Origin: Gnetum montanum
Taxonomy: Eukaryota > Streptophyta > Gnetopsida > Gnetales > Gnetaceae
Length of the DNA: 53,984 bases
NCBI GenBank assembly: GCA_015680685.1
Contig: MNCI01004202.1
Span: 203,968-257,951 of the forward strand
Direction: 5' to 3'
Position 1 is the stretch's first letter. Each line of letters opens with the position of its first letter. Positions 42,163 through 53,466 of this stretch are shown here, in pieces. The notes below the pieces were generated by a model. It saw only the letters and a program-made list of their open reading frames with translations, was not told the origin of the DNA and did not search any database. The position numbers were made by a program, and so were the translations under genes.

Positions 42163-43030
42163 TAATGAGCGGCAAGGCACCCCTATGCCCAACCATATGA
42201 ATCATAGGCATTCACGTGCAATCCAGTCGAATTCCGCAAACTATAGTTACTAAGTACACTAGAGCTAAATAGTCTCCACGTGTTATTCGTTGGTTGTCTT
42301 CCCAGTCCCACTTGTGGAATGCAATTGTATGGTTAAGTGTGACTGAGGTATAAGATTTTTATTATTTTCTGTTTTTATGAAATTACTTGCCTATAACAAT
42401 AATAAAAGTAAGAGTGAATAAAAGAGTGATTAATTGCTAAGAAAACTATAATCTAATCTAGCCTAACACAAGTAACCATTATCACTTCCTGAACACATCC
42501 TAAACTTTATGCAAACACTGCTGGGTTGTCAAACACTAATTGTTTCTAAGCTACCAAGTGTCACACGTATGTTCGAAGGGGTCGTGCTTGTGTATCTTAA
42601 TGAGTTGCTTAATTAATTAGAATTAATTACTGCATAAATAATATTTATGTAAATTGCATGAAATATAAATGCATAAGAAAGAAAGTTTCAAGTGCTGCAA
42701 GGAATGGATCACAGAGTTTGTCTTTATTGGCAACACAGTTCAGGTACATCAATGCTTGAATAAAGATCCGTTCACACTTAGACCTCCTACTATGGGCACT
42801 TGGAAAATATTCTAACTTTCAAATGGACAAACTACAAGAGTTTCGCTACTTGACTGTTAAAAACTTACTACCAATTGTGCGCCTAGGTGCTGTATTTATA
42901 CACCCAAGAGTAACCCTGCAATATCAAATGTACGATATCACATCTTGGGCTGCAATATCACATACCCGATATCGTGTACTCGATATCACAGCCACCCCAA
43001 TATCGAAGCATTGAAAAACATAATTTATCA
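42163..43030 (-). repeat. 3' LTR of element R
   Basis: 868 bp; left end TAATGAGCGG (TG mutated to TA, the partner LTR keeps TGATGAGCAG), right end AATTTATCA. GATATC-type U3 array 42915-43000 (ACCCGATATCGTGTACTCGA), TATA (minus GTATAAATACAGC) near 42895. Confidence 0.93.
42915..43000 (-). promoter_or_regulatory. U3 GATATC palindrome array of R LTR
   Basis: Five GATATC or near-GATATC sites in 85 bases, upstream (on the minus strand) of GTATAAATACAGC. A more decayed copy sits at 52150-52230 in the 5' LTR. Confidence 0.6.
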
Positions 43031-43043
43031 TACCCCCATGACT
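43031..43043 (-). other. Polypurine tract of element R
   Basis: Minus strand AGTCATGGGGGTA abutting the 3' LTR, identical to E1's. Confidence 0.88.
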
Positions 43044-43390
43044 AAATAAAAATTCGTCCTCAAGTACAGAAGAAGAGGAACAAGTCCTTTACAAAATATC
43101 ATAGGGGATGTGCACTTATTTGACTAACATGTAGAATGACACAGAGAAAACAGACAAATACAAAAGTGCCCAAGCATACAATATGACAATGGTGTACAAC
43201 ATTAGGTGTTCATGACAATAGGAAATAACACCAACGGATCCAAAGGACATCCAACCCCTCTTGGCAACAGAAGAATGAGGGAGAGGTAGAAGAGATCCAG
43301 TAATTAGGAACAATCTCCTGCAAGTGATATGGTTGCATCCTCCTTGGTGACAAAAGTCCCACTTTCAATCCACACTTCCCACTGTAATCA
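43044..43390 (-). pseudogene. Short 3' module of element R
   Basis: On the minus strand GTTGTGATTACAG|TGGGAAG near 43380 is a splice-site-like sequence, followed by frames of about 65-110 residues (43116-43313, hydrophobic C-terminus ILYAWALLYLSVFSVSFYML; 43210-43551). Around 43200-43290 it aligns with E1's 86-319 exon and shares TTGTCATGAACACC. If made, the 43116-43313 peptide would have a C-terminal membrane-like segment. No ORF3 homology. Confidence 0.3.
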
Positions 43391-45250
43391 CAACAAAACC
43401 AAGGATTAGTATATATAATACAATATATAATGGTTGAATACCTTGTCTCTTTGGGGATTTTATCTAGCCAAGTTTTGATTATGATAAATTGATTGCTTAA
43501 TATTGTCAGTGGAAAGAATGACAAACAGGTTAAATAAGAGAAGAAATCCATATAATTCAGAAAAATCTTAACATAAGGAGTACTGGAAAGAGAGTATTCA
43601 CAACAATAAAAAGGAGTTCATTACAAATAATTATCAAGGTGTGTACAATTGGATGACATGGATGGGATAAATAAAAAGAATTTGATTGTAACAATGTCTA
43701 AGGGTAAAGAACCTAACTTAACCAAATCAAAAGATATGCAAGTGGGTCCTCCCCAAAGCAAGCATAGGCCTTTTATGCCATTGCATAACTTCAAACGGAG
43801 TTTGTGGGCACCATGGATGATTAATGGTTACGGAAACTTAAGTACAAAAACCAAAAAGTAACTAACTAAGAAACCTAACACGTCAAACTAGAACATTGAA
43901 TCAAAACATGAAACCAACAATGAGGTGAGGCATGAAAAGCATAGATGGATGATAGAGAGAGTGGAATGGAGTTCCTAATTATGGTTACATGTAGTCCCTT
44001 GTGGAGTTTGTGATTAATTGACTTGGTAGGATCCTTCCTTAGTCCAGATCAAAACCAACCATTTTCAGTAACTTCGCATTGACATTCTAAGGCAAGTCCA
44101 TCCACTGAGACACAAGAATGCTCCCACAAAACAACCACCATTCCAAATCAGAGTGAAAGTAGGAAGTGAGAAAGGACCTTAGTTAGAGGAGACAAGACAA
44201 GTCTCATAGTAGCCTTTTTATATGGTCTAAGGGGTGTGCTTTGAATTCCCATGTTTGTTTTTTTTTTCTTTTATTCTTTTTTCTTTTCTTTTTTCTTTTT
44301 TGAATGGGAACCACACCATGCAAAGGCCCATGTGTTTTTCACATTTATTTTGTCCAAGAGGTATGCTTTGAATCCTCTTTTTTTTTTTTTTGTAATGAAG
44401 ACCACACCATGCAAGGACTTATTTGACTTCCTATTATGAAATGAAGCAAAACAGTGAGAAGCTTACAAGAACACTCCTACACATAGGAAAATAGAAAAAC
44501 ACAAAGAATACCACATTCCTTTGAAGCCACACCCTGTCCAAACCTTTAATTCCAAAAACTACACAAGTCACCAATTTATTAGAGTTGTATTAATGAAGAA
44601 GAGACTGCACACTTCCAAAACAAGGAAAACCATAGAGTATGTAGATGGGTGGATGATGTGAACTCATTTCCTATTACATGAAAAGAAACCATGTCCCAGT
44701 CATCAGTAACGACATTCAAAGTCAGAAACGAAACATCAACAATCAAATTACAAATAAAGCATACCACCATCAAATAGTGCATTACCATTGTACCTACCAC
44801 CTTATTAGCAGAAAAAGTAGGGAAACACATAAAACATAAGCAAACATAACCATAAAAGAACATAAAATAGTAGATAATAGATATTGAATATATTAACATT
44901 GGTGTAAAACAAAAACTAAGAAAAGACCAATAACCTTAAAAATACAAATATGTAAAATAAATATGTAAAACAAAGAAGATGAAAAAAAAAAGTTTTAAAA
45001 CCAAAAATGTGTAAAACAAAAAGGTCAAAAACTGAGGAACCACCTAAGGTGTTAGTATGGGTGGCCATCTCCCCCACAACTAAGCTGGAAGGAAGAAATA
45101 TAAAAGATTGAGCATGGTTGTCCATCTAACAAGGTGCTTGTTGCATTGGTTAGCTTGGGCTCATGGAAAGGTTTTATTTGTTAAATGTTGACTAGTCATT
45201 TTTTGTCTGGGTTATCAGGTTTGTAAATGATCGTGGCCCCAGATGAAAAA
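43391..45250 (-). other. Spacer between integrase and 3' module of element R
   Basis: Noncoding; collinear blocks with L's spacer (3800-5280), including GGGTGTGCTTTGAATTCC flanked by T-runs, CCACACCATGCAA and the conserved purine-rich segment at 43736-43760. Confidence 0.6.
43736..43760 (-). promoter_or_regulatory. Conserved purine-rich segment, element R
   Basis: Minus strand GCTTTGGGGAGGACCCACTT; see equivalents in L and M. Confidence 0.5.
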
Positions 45251-45651
45251 GTCTCATCTATTATGTAAGGTCCTTCCCACAATGTTTGAAATTTGGTTCA
45301 TTGGGGTACAGGTGCAAGATTCCAATAGAGAACCTTGTCTCCTAGTTGAAACTTGACTTTTCTTATTTTGAGGTCATGGCATTTCTTGTTGAATGCCTTA
45401 TGCATTTCGTTGAATGATAGGGCCATTAACCAATTTCTATCTAGCAAGTTGAGACTCATTACTCATTCTTTCTATGCTAGACTTAGATCTAGGTCAAGGT
45501 CACAAGCTATAGAGAGTGTACAGAGCTTGGATTGGATGGGCAACCTTAGTAGTTTTCCGTACACAAGCTCATAGGAAGAATAACCTATGGGAAGCTTCCA
45601 TTTGAAGCAATAGGCCCAAAGGGCATCATTTAATTTAGTGTTCCAGTCCCT

Positions 45652-46302
45652 TCAGTATTTGCTAATTGTACGCATTAATATTTTTGTAATCTCCCAATTA
45701 GTGACCTCAGCTTGGCCATTGGCTTGGGGGTGATATGGTGTTATGAATTTATGTTCAACCCCCAAGCGTTGCATCAGCTTCTGAAAAGTGGCACCTATAA
45801 AATGAGTTCCATTATTAGAAATTAACGCACGAGGTACACCAAATTTTTTTACAATGCTTTTTTGTAAAAACTGAGCAGTAATGGTGGATGTACAATTGGC
45901 AAGAGCTATTGCTTCTACCCACTTGGTATGATAGTCAATTGCAACTATTATATATGTCTTTCCATTTGATAAAGGTGTGATGCGACTCATAAATTCAATC
46001 CCCCAAATGTTGAATGGTTCAAGAGGTTGTATCCATTGTTGTGACCCCTCCATTCGAGCTATCATTCCACCATCCCTCTGGCAATGATCACAAGCATGGA
46101 TAAATTGATGTGCATCCCTAAAGATTGTTTGCCAATAATACCCTACCATGAGGATTTTTATGGTTGTGTGTCTTCCAGCATAATGGTCCCTACAAGGACC
46201 TTCGTGAGCATCTTGGAGAATGTGCAGTTGATCCATATCAGGGACACACCAATGTACTAGGCCATCAAGACAAACTTTGTAAAGATTTTCATTAATCTCC
46301 AT
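45652..46302 (-). pseudogene. Integrase, element R (open for 216 codons, catalytic residues changed)
   Basis: HHCC zinc-binding region: HEGPCRDHYAGRHTT, then HACDHCQRDG. Catalytic core: WGIEFMS (expected WGIDFMG, first Asp is Glu), SNNGTHF (expected SDNGTHF, second Asp is Asn), and HPQANGQAEVTN (Glu kept). The frame stops at a TAG after MRTISKY; L has RRDWSTKLKDTLWAY after the equivalent point. Beyond the stop, about 45250-45650, broken frames read GYSSYELVYGK, the conserved post-core segment. No start Met of its own is needed, since it is part of a polyprotein. The two substitutions would abolish strand transfer. Confidence 0.9.
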
Positions 46303-46559
46303 GAAATATTTGACTTAGTGAAGAAACTATTGTTTCTTTCTAGTGTCCAGCCCTTGTGAAAATTCTTACTTGAGCAGATAAGTGAGGATGGTATCATACC
46401 ATTTTGGTTCATCAAGCATTTGTGCCTTAATAGAACCTACAAGGAGAGATTCATCAGGGAATTGATCAAATAAAAGGCTCTCTTTCTCCTTTTCATCCCA
46501 TCTTAGTCATGATAAGTGATCCATGACCACATTCTCCACACATTCACAATCTACCATCA

Positions 46560-46980
46560 TGTGATCAAATTCCTACAAAATCATGAGCCACCATATGAGA
46601 CAAGGGCTCACTATCAATTTGTTCATTAGAAATCTAATGGCACTATGATCTATGTGCACAAACACTTTATAGCCAAGCACATAGTGCTTGAATTTCTCTA
46701 AGGTGGGCACCACTTCCATTAGCTCCTTTTCTATGGTAATGTAGTTTAGTTGTGCACCTACAATGCTCTAACTTGCACATGTAATATGGACATTTTTGAT
46801 CATCCATCTACATAAGCATTGCCCCCAAAGCATAATTTGATGCATCAGTCATCAAATGAAATGATCTAGACCAATCTAGTGCTTGAAGAATGGGAGTTTC
46901 AACAAGCTTTTGTTTCAATTATTGAAATGTTGATTCACATGCAGGGTTCCAGACAAACAATGCATCCTTCTTTGTAAATT
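46560..46980 (-). pseudogene. RNase H, element R
   Basis: Broken frames contain SFHLMTDASNYALGAML (about 46815-46870) and the ACNPAC/FVWNPAC-type lead-in, matching L. Stop codons throughout. Confidence 0.7.
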
Positions 46981-47850
46981 CTACCAACAGCTTGGTGATT
47001 TTGAAAAAATTCTCAATAAAGTGTCGATAGTAGCCAATATGACCAAGGAATGATCACACTTCTTTGACTATTTTAGGTTGGTAGGTTATTCCTTAGATGA
47101 CCCTTATTTTTTCAAGGTCCACCTCAATTCTTGCTTTTGAGATGCGATGCCCCAATACTATGTTGTCTTGGACCATAAGATGGCTCTTTTGCCAATTGAG
47201 TCGGAGGCTTGTTTCAACACATCTATTCAACACTTTCTCAAGAGAGTCTAGGGCTTGCTCAAATGTAGCTCCATAGGTAGAAAAATCATCTATAAAGACT
47301 TCTATCCCACTACTAATCTATTGTTGGAAAATGCTAAGCACTAATCATTGAAATGTGGTTGGGGCATTACATAGACTAAATGGCATTTTTCGGTAAGCAA
47401 AAGTCCCCTAAGGACTTGTAAAAGTTGTCTTTGCCTAATCCTTTGGTGTAATCTAGATTTTGTTATAGCCACTATAACCATCTAGAAAGCTATAAAAGCT
47501 CTACCTTGAAATGGTGTCTAGCACTTAGTCGACGAAAGGCAATGGAAAATGATCCTTGAAAGTTGCCATGTTGAGTAGCTAAAAGTCAATGCACACCCAA
47601 AATTTTCCTCCTTTCTTTGGCATGCTCATGAGTGGGCTAACCCACTCACTATCTACAACAGGGTAAATAAATCCCACTTTAAAGAGTTGTTCAATCTCCT
47701 CTTTGATAATTTGTTTTAACTTGGGATTCAAACGCTGCTGCGGTTGTTGTTTTGGCTTGACGGCGAGGTCGGTGTATATCCTATGTTGCATATTCTTGGA
47801 TCTATCCCAATGAGCTTGGAATATGAACAAGCAAAGGCTGATAACCACTT
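46981..47850 (-). pseudogene. Reverse transcriptase, element R
   Basis: The entry region is open at 47579-47848 (LNPKLKQIIKEEIEQLFKVG, VDSEWVSPLMSMPKKGGKFW). The active site EVFIDDFSTYG is at about 47280-47315, with the Asp pair kept, then NWQKSHLMVQD and SFLGHIGYYRHFI. The finger-palm part at 47400-47580 is broken by shifts and stops. Collinear with L's RT; not functional. Confidence 0.87.
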
Positions 47851-48261
47851 TTCTACAACTTTTATCAACTTTTTCTTTTGTTCTGTCGCAAGCTTGGCAT
47901 TAATGATAATCAGCTTCCCATTTTTCAAAAATATGTACTCCATTCCAACCAATAGCATCTTCAATTCAAGGGGCTCTTATTTAAAATTATTAGGAATTTT
48001 TAGCTCATCCCAATTAACATCATCATTTGCTTCTTTAGAGAGCTAGTGATGAACTTACTTGATTTCATCCATACTTGCAACATACTCGTACATTAGGCCC
48101 TTAGTCAATTCCATGCATAATGTACTATTTCCAGCATCAACTATCAACCACTGGGTGTCCTCTTGTTTTGTGGCTACTATGTATAGACATCTCTAGATAT
48201 TAGCTTCTAGTACATACTACTTGCATGCATAGATAGATGTTTGCTTTACTAACCATAGCTT

Positions 48262-48850
48262 CTACACACAATGGCACCCTGAATTGCTATATTCGATACA
48301 TGGAACTCTCTTCTTCTCGATCTTTCCAAATTCATTTTCTTTTGATATCTCCAAGGAAAGATTTCTAATGTCTATTTTAGCATCAACAATACTTAGCCAC
48401 ACCATTCCCATAATAATTGAAAAGTCCCCCTTGCAGTTCTCCACTTTGATTACTAGGAAATCAGTGAGATACGACCAGCCACAAACGGTGGTGATGATGT
48501 CTTCACCAGTCCCAATGGAACAATGATGGACTGGTCTACCAATTCTAGCTGGATGTTGCTCTTCTTCAAAGGAGGAAGGTTTCACATTGTGTACATCTCA
48601 TGTGAGATCAGATTAACACTAGAACTAGAGTCAAGAAGAGCTTTGCAAGTAAACTAAGGGACTCCTGGGATTAGCTAATTTTCTAGGTAGGTTACCAACT
48701 TGAATCCAATCAAATACAACATGTGTCAGCATTATAGAATGAATTTGAGAGAGATTTTGGTTTGAAGGGGACTTGGATAAAGAAGAAATGGAGGAAGTTG
48801 GAGGAGAAAGGTTACCAACCACCAATGTATCTGAGGGCTTTGGTATACTG
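48262..48850 (-). pseudogene. Aspartic protease, element R
   Basis: CKALLDSSSSVNLISHEMY around 48590-48650: the catalytic DSG has become DSS. Downstream 48262-48585 is open for 107 codons (TTVCGWSYLTDFLVIKVENC, MGMVWLSIVDAKIDI), the second half of the protease fold as in other gypsy proteins. Upstream, 48631-48825, is the linker block with HSIMLTHVVFDWIQVG shared with L. Confidence 0.78.
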
Positions 48851-48899
48851 CAAGGCTGAAATAAGGGTCTTTTCTTTGTTCATGGTTCCAACCCACTAG

Positions 48900-51234
48900 A
48901 TGGGTTAACCGATTGTAGGTTAACTACCCTCGTAGCATTTCTTTGGTATGGTTGTGTAGGCAATTCACCCTGCATGGATGGAGCAAGCAATTGTTATGCA
49001 GGAGGTGGAGGAGTAGGTGCAGGAATAGGAGGTGCATGAGGGTAGTAGGTGGTATCCCTTCTTGGATAGGGTGATTGGTATGTTTCAGGAGGGTACTGAT
49101 GAGGTTGGTAAGTAGCAACATGACTAGAGGAGTCCCTCAAAGATGAAGGTTATTGAACATAGTAACCATAGGAATTTGGTTGCCAATAAGGATATTGATG
49201 TCTTGGAGGTGGCAATGCCCATGATTGTGGTTGTTGCTGTTGTTGGTACAATTCATAGTGTTGCAGAGGAGTTTCACTTAGATAGTATTATTGTGGTTGG
49301 TGGAACTGTCAAGGATTTCCTTGTGAATAAGGCAATCTTTTGGGTGTTTGCCTTTGTGCAAGTCGTGGATGTAAGGCATACACCCCAAATTCTTGCAAGT
49401 GTGATAAAACTGGACAACATCCCTTAAGATGTTCATACTAGCAAACATCACATCCACCATCATCATCTGAATCACTATCCATAGCCATCTCTATTACAGC
49501 TATCTTACCTTTACACTTAGATTCGGCATGTTCAACTTCCTTACATCTTCGACACTCTCGCTCACCACCTTGCTCCCTGGATACTTTAGCAATTTTTAAA
49601 ATAGCTTGAAACCTATTATTCATGGAGTTCCATAATTGATCAACCTTAGTCGTAATTTCTAATTGCAATTTCTAGAATGACAAGGTTTTTTGATTAACCA
49701 CCTCATCTCTGGTGAATTCATCCTCACTGTCACAAAATCTAACTCCCTTTTTCCAAATAGAAGTATCCATGTTGTATTCTTTTGCACTTTCACATTTTCT
49801 CAATTCTTCCTCCTCCTTCGCTACCTACTCAATTAGTTTTTGGATCCAACAAATGATTAACTCTGTCAATCTCCCTTGAGCATAGATGCCAAGAGTTTTC
49901 TTGGTTTTAGACCACAACCTGTCTATGATATGGTGAAGTTAATCAAGTTAAGAGTATCTGTGGCCAAGACACTTATGCAACAAAGAGTAGTATCAGCCAA
50001 TAGCAGCATCTAAGGGATCATGATTCCCTTTTTTCCACCCTTGAATTTGTTTCCTTAGATTGGATACTCAGGAGTACGTTTGATATTTGTCATTGAATAG
50101 TTCTAACATCATACTCCACTACCTGATCAATTCTGGTTCCAAGGATTAATACCAATTTTCTGCTTCCTTTATGAGTGTCCTTGGAAATAATTTCAGCTTT
50201 TGCCATTCATTCTTAATATTTTGCAAGGCACATGCATCTTGGAAGGCCTAAAGATGACTTTTTGGATTAGCATCATATCCTCCCTTGAACCGAGGGATGT
50301 TGTTCATATCCAGCCTCTTTATTTTACTATCCTTCACATGCCTTGTTAGAATCCTCATAGCCTATGTAATATTTAACATGCCCCAAGTAGCAAGTAGAGG
50401 TTCATCAAGGCCATGATGGTGATGCCTACAATGTTCTCTACTACCCCTTCTTTCTTGATGATGGGCCTCTCTGGATTACCCACGTCTTCAATCATGACTA
50501 TCCCAACTGTCCCTTCTATTATCCTAGTCCTGTCGATCACCTCTATCATGGCTATTTCTTCTGCAACCATGATCTGAACCAAATGAAGAAGAAGATGACG
50601 ATGATGAAGGGGAAGAAGAAGGGGAACTTGCTTCACATTGACACTTATCATCCTTCCTTCAATGCTTGCGACCACAATCGCGATCATGATCTCCTTTATC
50701 CCCCTTTTCTTGACTTGCCTCTCCAAATCCATTTTTGTCATTGGATTCATTTTAACCAGAATCAGGATTATGGATTGTGGATTGTACATTTTGGTTGAGG
50801 GATCCTTGAACAAAGTCAAAGAGAGGAGAATCACTAAAGAAATGGTCACCTTCATCAATTGGGCCAAGTGAAGGTGGAAAGATATTTGACCCCTTGCCCT
50901 TCACAAGCTCATGTTGGTCCTCTAGCTACTGATCCCTTAATTTTTGTGCTTTAGTGGGATGATAATCCCTTGAGTTGGGATCTCACATCTCATATTCTTC
51001 ATGGAGATGTTGAAGCTTGTGTCATGCGAGCATTAGCTGGAACATTGCTAAAACAAATCGGTCAAGTGGCAATACAATGTTGCCTTCCATATCGCGCCAC
51101 CACATCAATTCATCTTAATGTAAGATAAAGGTAAAATCTAGTAAATACTCATTAGGATGAGCATATACCACCCAGTATTGTTCAGGCACCTGAATTGCCC
51201 TAGGCAAAGATGGGCTCCTATGAGAAGAAGACCT
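48900..51234 (-). pseudogene. Gag, element R
   Basis: Alignment with L puts the start at 51234, where L's ATG is AGG in R, so the start codon is lost. Blocks in order: VVYAHPNEYL and WWRDMEGNIVLP (about 51080-51200), capsid core (50000-50340), charged helical segment ending in a 76-residue open frame (49438-49668), CCHC knuckle beginning CDVC and continuing HLKGCCPV (49390-49445), then a Q/P/Y-rich tail to about 48900. TAG stops recur at Gln positions. Confidence 0.72.
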
Positions 51235-51373
51235 TTTATGTTAATAAATAGTGTGTAGTTAAGATTTAATTTAATAATAATATTTTTTTATTTTCATAGG
51301 ATTTGACTCTTAGGGTTCAAACAACGAGGTTACTAAGTTTCACTAGGTTTAGATAGTGCATGAAGAACTACAG

Positions 51374-51391
51374 TCCCCTACAATGGTGCCA
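51374..51391 (-). other. Primer-binding site of element R (tRNA-Asp-like)
   Basis: Minus strand TGGCACCATTGTAGGGGA one base after the 5' LTR. Four transitions away from TGGCGCCGTTGCCGGGGA. Confidence 0.82.
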
Positions 51392-51392
51392 A

Positions 51393-52265
51393 TGATGAGC
51401 AGCAAGGTACCCCTACACCCAACCATATGAATCACAGGCGTTCATGTGAAATCTGATTGAATTCCATAGACTATAATTACTAAGTACACTAAACTAAACA
51501 TTTGTACATGTTGTTCGTTCATTGTCTTCCCAGTCCCACTTGTGGAATGCAATTGTATAGTTAAGTGTGACTGAGGTGTAAGATTTTTATTATTTTGTGT
51601 TTTTATGAAATTACTCGCCTAGAACAAGAATAAAAGTAAAAGTGAATAAAAGAGCGATTAATTGCTAAGAAAACTATAGTCTAATCTAGCCTAACACATG
51701 TAACCGTTCCCACTTCCCGAACACATCCTAAACTTTGTGCAAACATTGTTGGGTTGTCAAACGCTAACCATTTTTGAGCTACCAAGTGTCACACATATGT
51801 TCAAACGGGTCATTCTTGTGTATCTTAATGAGTTGCTTGATTAATTAGAATTAATTACTGCATAAATAATATTTATGTGAATTGCATGAAATATAAATGA
51901 ATAAGAAAGAAAGTTTCAAGTGCTGCAAGGAATGGATCAAAGAGTTCATCTTTATTGCCAACACAATGATGTGTTCAGGTACATCAATGCTTGAATAAAG
52001 ATCCATTCACACGTAGACCTCCTTCTACGGGCACTTGGAAAATCTTCTAACTTTCAAATGGACAAACTACAAAATTTTTGCTACTTATCTGCTAAAAACT
52101 TACTCCCAATTGTGCATCTAAGCGCTGTGTTTATAGACTTGGGAGTAACCCTGCGATATTGAATGTATGATATTTCATCTTGGGTCATGATATCACGTAC
52201 TTGATATCATGTACCCGATATCGTGGCCACCCCAATATTGGAGCATTGAAAAACATGATTTATCA
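51393..52265 (-). repeat. 5' LTR of element R
   Basis: 873 bp, TGATGAGCAG to GATTTATCA, then target duplication CTTGT (52266-52270). Roughly 90-93% identical to the 3' LTR by eye, with transitions prevailing. Confidence 0.93.
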
Positions 52266-52270
52266 CTTGT

Positions 52271-53466
52271 CCAAAAAAAAATTTTATATTTTCCAAATTA
52301 AAAAATCTTAAATTGATTCATTGAGAATTGATTTTTCAAGGACAAAATCTAAGTTACAAAGTAGTTGGACTCTGATAAATAATAATTTCTATGAAAAAGT
52401 TTTTCTATTATCTCAATGTTATAATGATAATTATTTATTTATCCTAATAAAGTCCAATAAATACGTGACTACGAGAGCTTCCCCTTACCATTATGATGAT
52501 AAAATTATTTTACCATGAGAGACTCTCTTGGACAAGGCTGGTAATTAGCCTCTCGGCCAAAATTATATGGAGAAATGCTTAAATGGGAAGGACCACTAGT
52601 ATGGAATGCTATCTAGAAGAAGATAATTTTGGTTGTGTAAGTGAGTTAGAAAAGGAGAAAAAAGATCTAAATAAGTATAGACTAACTGTAATCAACAAGA
52701 TTTTTGCTAAGCTTGTGGGTACTGTTGTAAAATTTATTCTTGGAAAATGGACCAAAGAAAATTAAATATGTGCAATTTCCTAGGTAGGATTTAGGTGACA
52801 GCATTCTACTATAGATCATTTCATCTCTTTAAAATATCTTATTGATAAAGCAAAAGGTCTATCCAAAAAAATCTTTTATATGCATTATAAATTTCTCTAA
52901 GATCTATGACTTTCTCATTCAAAGCAAGTTATGGAGTCACTTAAAAAATTTAGTAATTCCCAACACATTGTTATTGGCTATCAAAAAACTTTACAAAGAG
53001 GTATGCATTTAGTTTACAAATGGGCAAGAAAGAAATTTATTTAATAGTTTTGTTAGTGTTAAACAAGGATGTCCTCTTCCTTCTACTTTATTTGGTCTTT
53101 TCATTGATGAACTTGAAGAGTAGATGTATTAAATACCAAATCATTTTGCAATTACAATTAGAATTAATCCCATGAAACTCTTACTTTATACTGATGATTT
53201 ACCTTGCTTTTAAGTTTAATAGAAGGATTGCAGCAAATATTTAATAGTCTTAGTAAATTTTGTCAACATTCATGAATGAATGTTAATAATTAAAAACAAA
53301 AAACAAAGATTATGATTTGTGACACATGAAATAAGATGTACAATTTCACTGTAGGAGATGAACAGGTTTACTTAATTTCTTCTTACAAATATATTGGCCA
53401 AGAATGCTCCCGTAATTACAAATGGGATCATTACATTGCTCAAAGAGTTACAAGTGGTATGAAAGC
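52271..53466 (+). pseudogene. LINE, 3' part: reverse transcriptase
   Basis: Continues the LINE from 42157. Readable RT pieces: LTVINKIFAKLVGTVVKF (52690-52745), GFR-stop-QHSTIDHFISLKYLIDKA (52785-52850), SVKQGCPLPSTLFGLFIDEL (about 53055-53115) and MKLLLYTDDL (about 53170-53205, the YADD active site as YTDD). The thumb region reads NSLSKFCQHS, ISSYKYIGQECS and AQRVTSGMKA to the edge of the LTR at 53467. GCPLSP and STIDH-type motifs are diagnostic of LINE RTs. Truncated on the right by the LTR. Confidence 0.8.

Larger units (their letters stand above)
42163..52265 (-). mobile_element. Element R: structurally complete 10.1 kb Ty3/gypsy (Athila/Tat-like) retrotransposon
   Basis: Both LTRs (42163-43030, 51393-52265), a tRNA-Asp-like PBS, polypurine tract and perfect 5-base target duplication. 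Internal order on the minus strand: gag, protease, RT, RNase H, integrase, spacer, short 3' module. It interrupts the LINE between endonuclease and RT. Where L and B carry ORF3, R has only about 340 bases after a splice-site-like sequence, resembling E1. Coding regions carry many TAG stops; integrase is the only long open domain. Confidence 0.93.

Noticed and set aside
49143-50871. Plus-strand ORFs at 49143-49427, 50583-50798 and 50638-50871 and the Met-rich minus ORF 50373-50867
   Set aside because: Shadow or shifted frames of R's gag; low-complexity composition.
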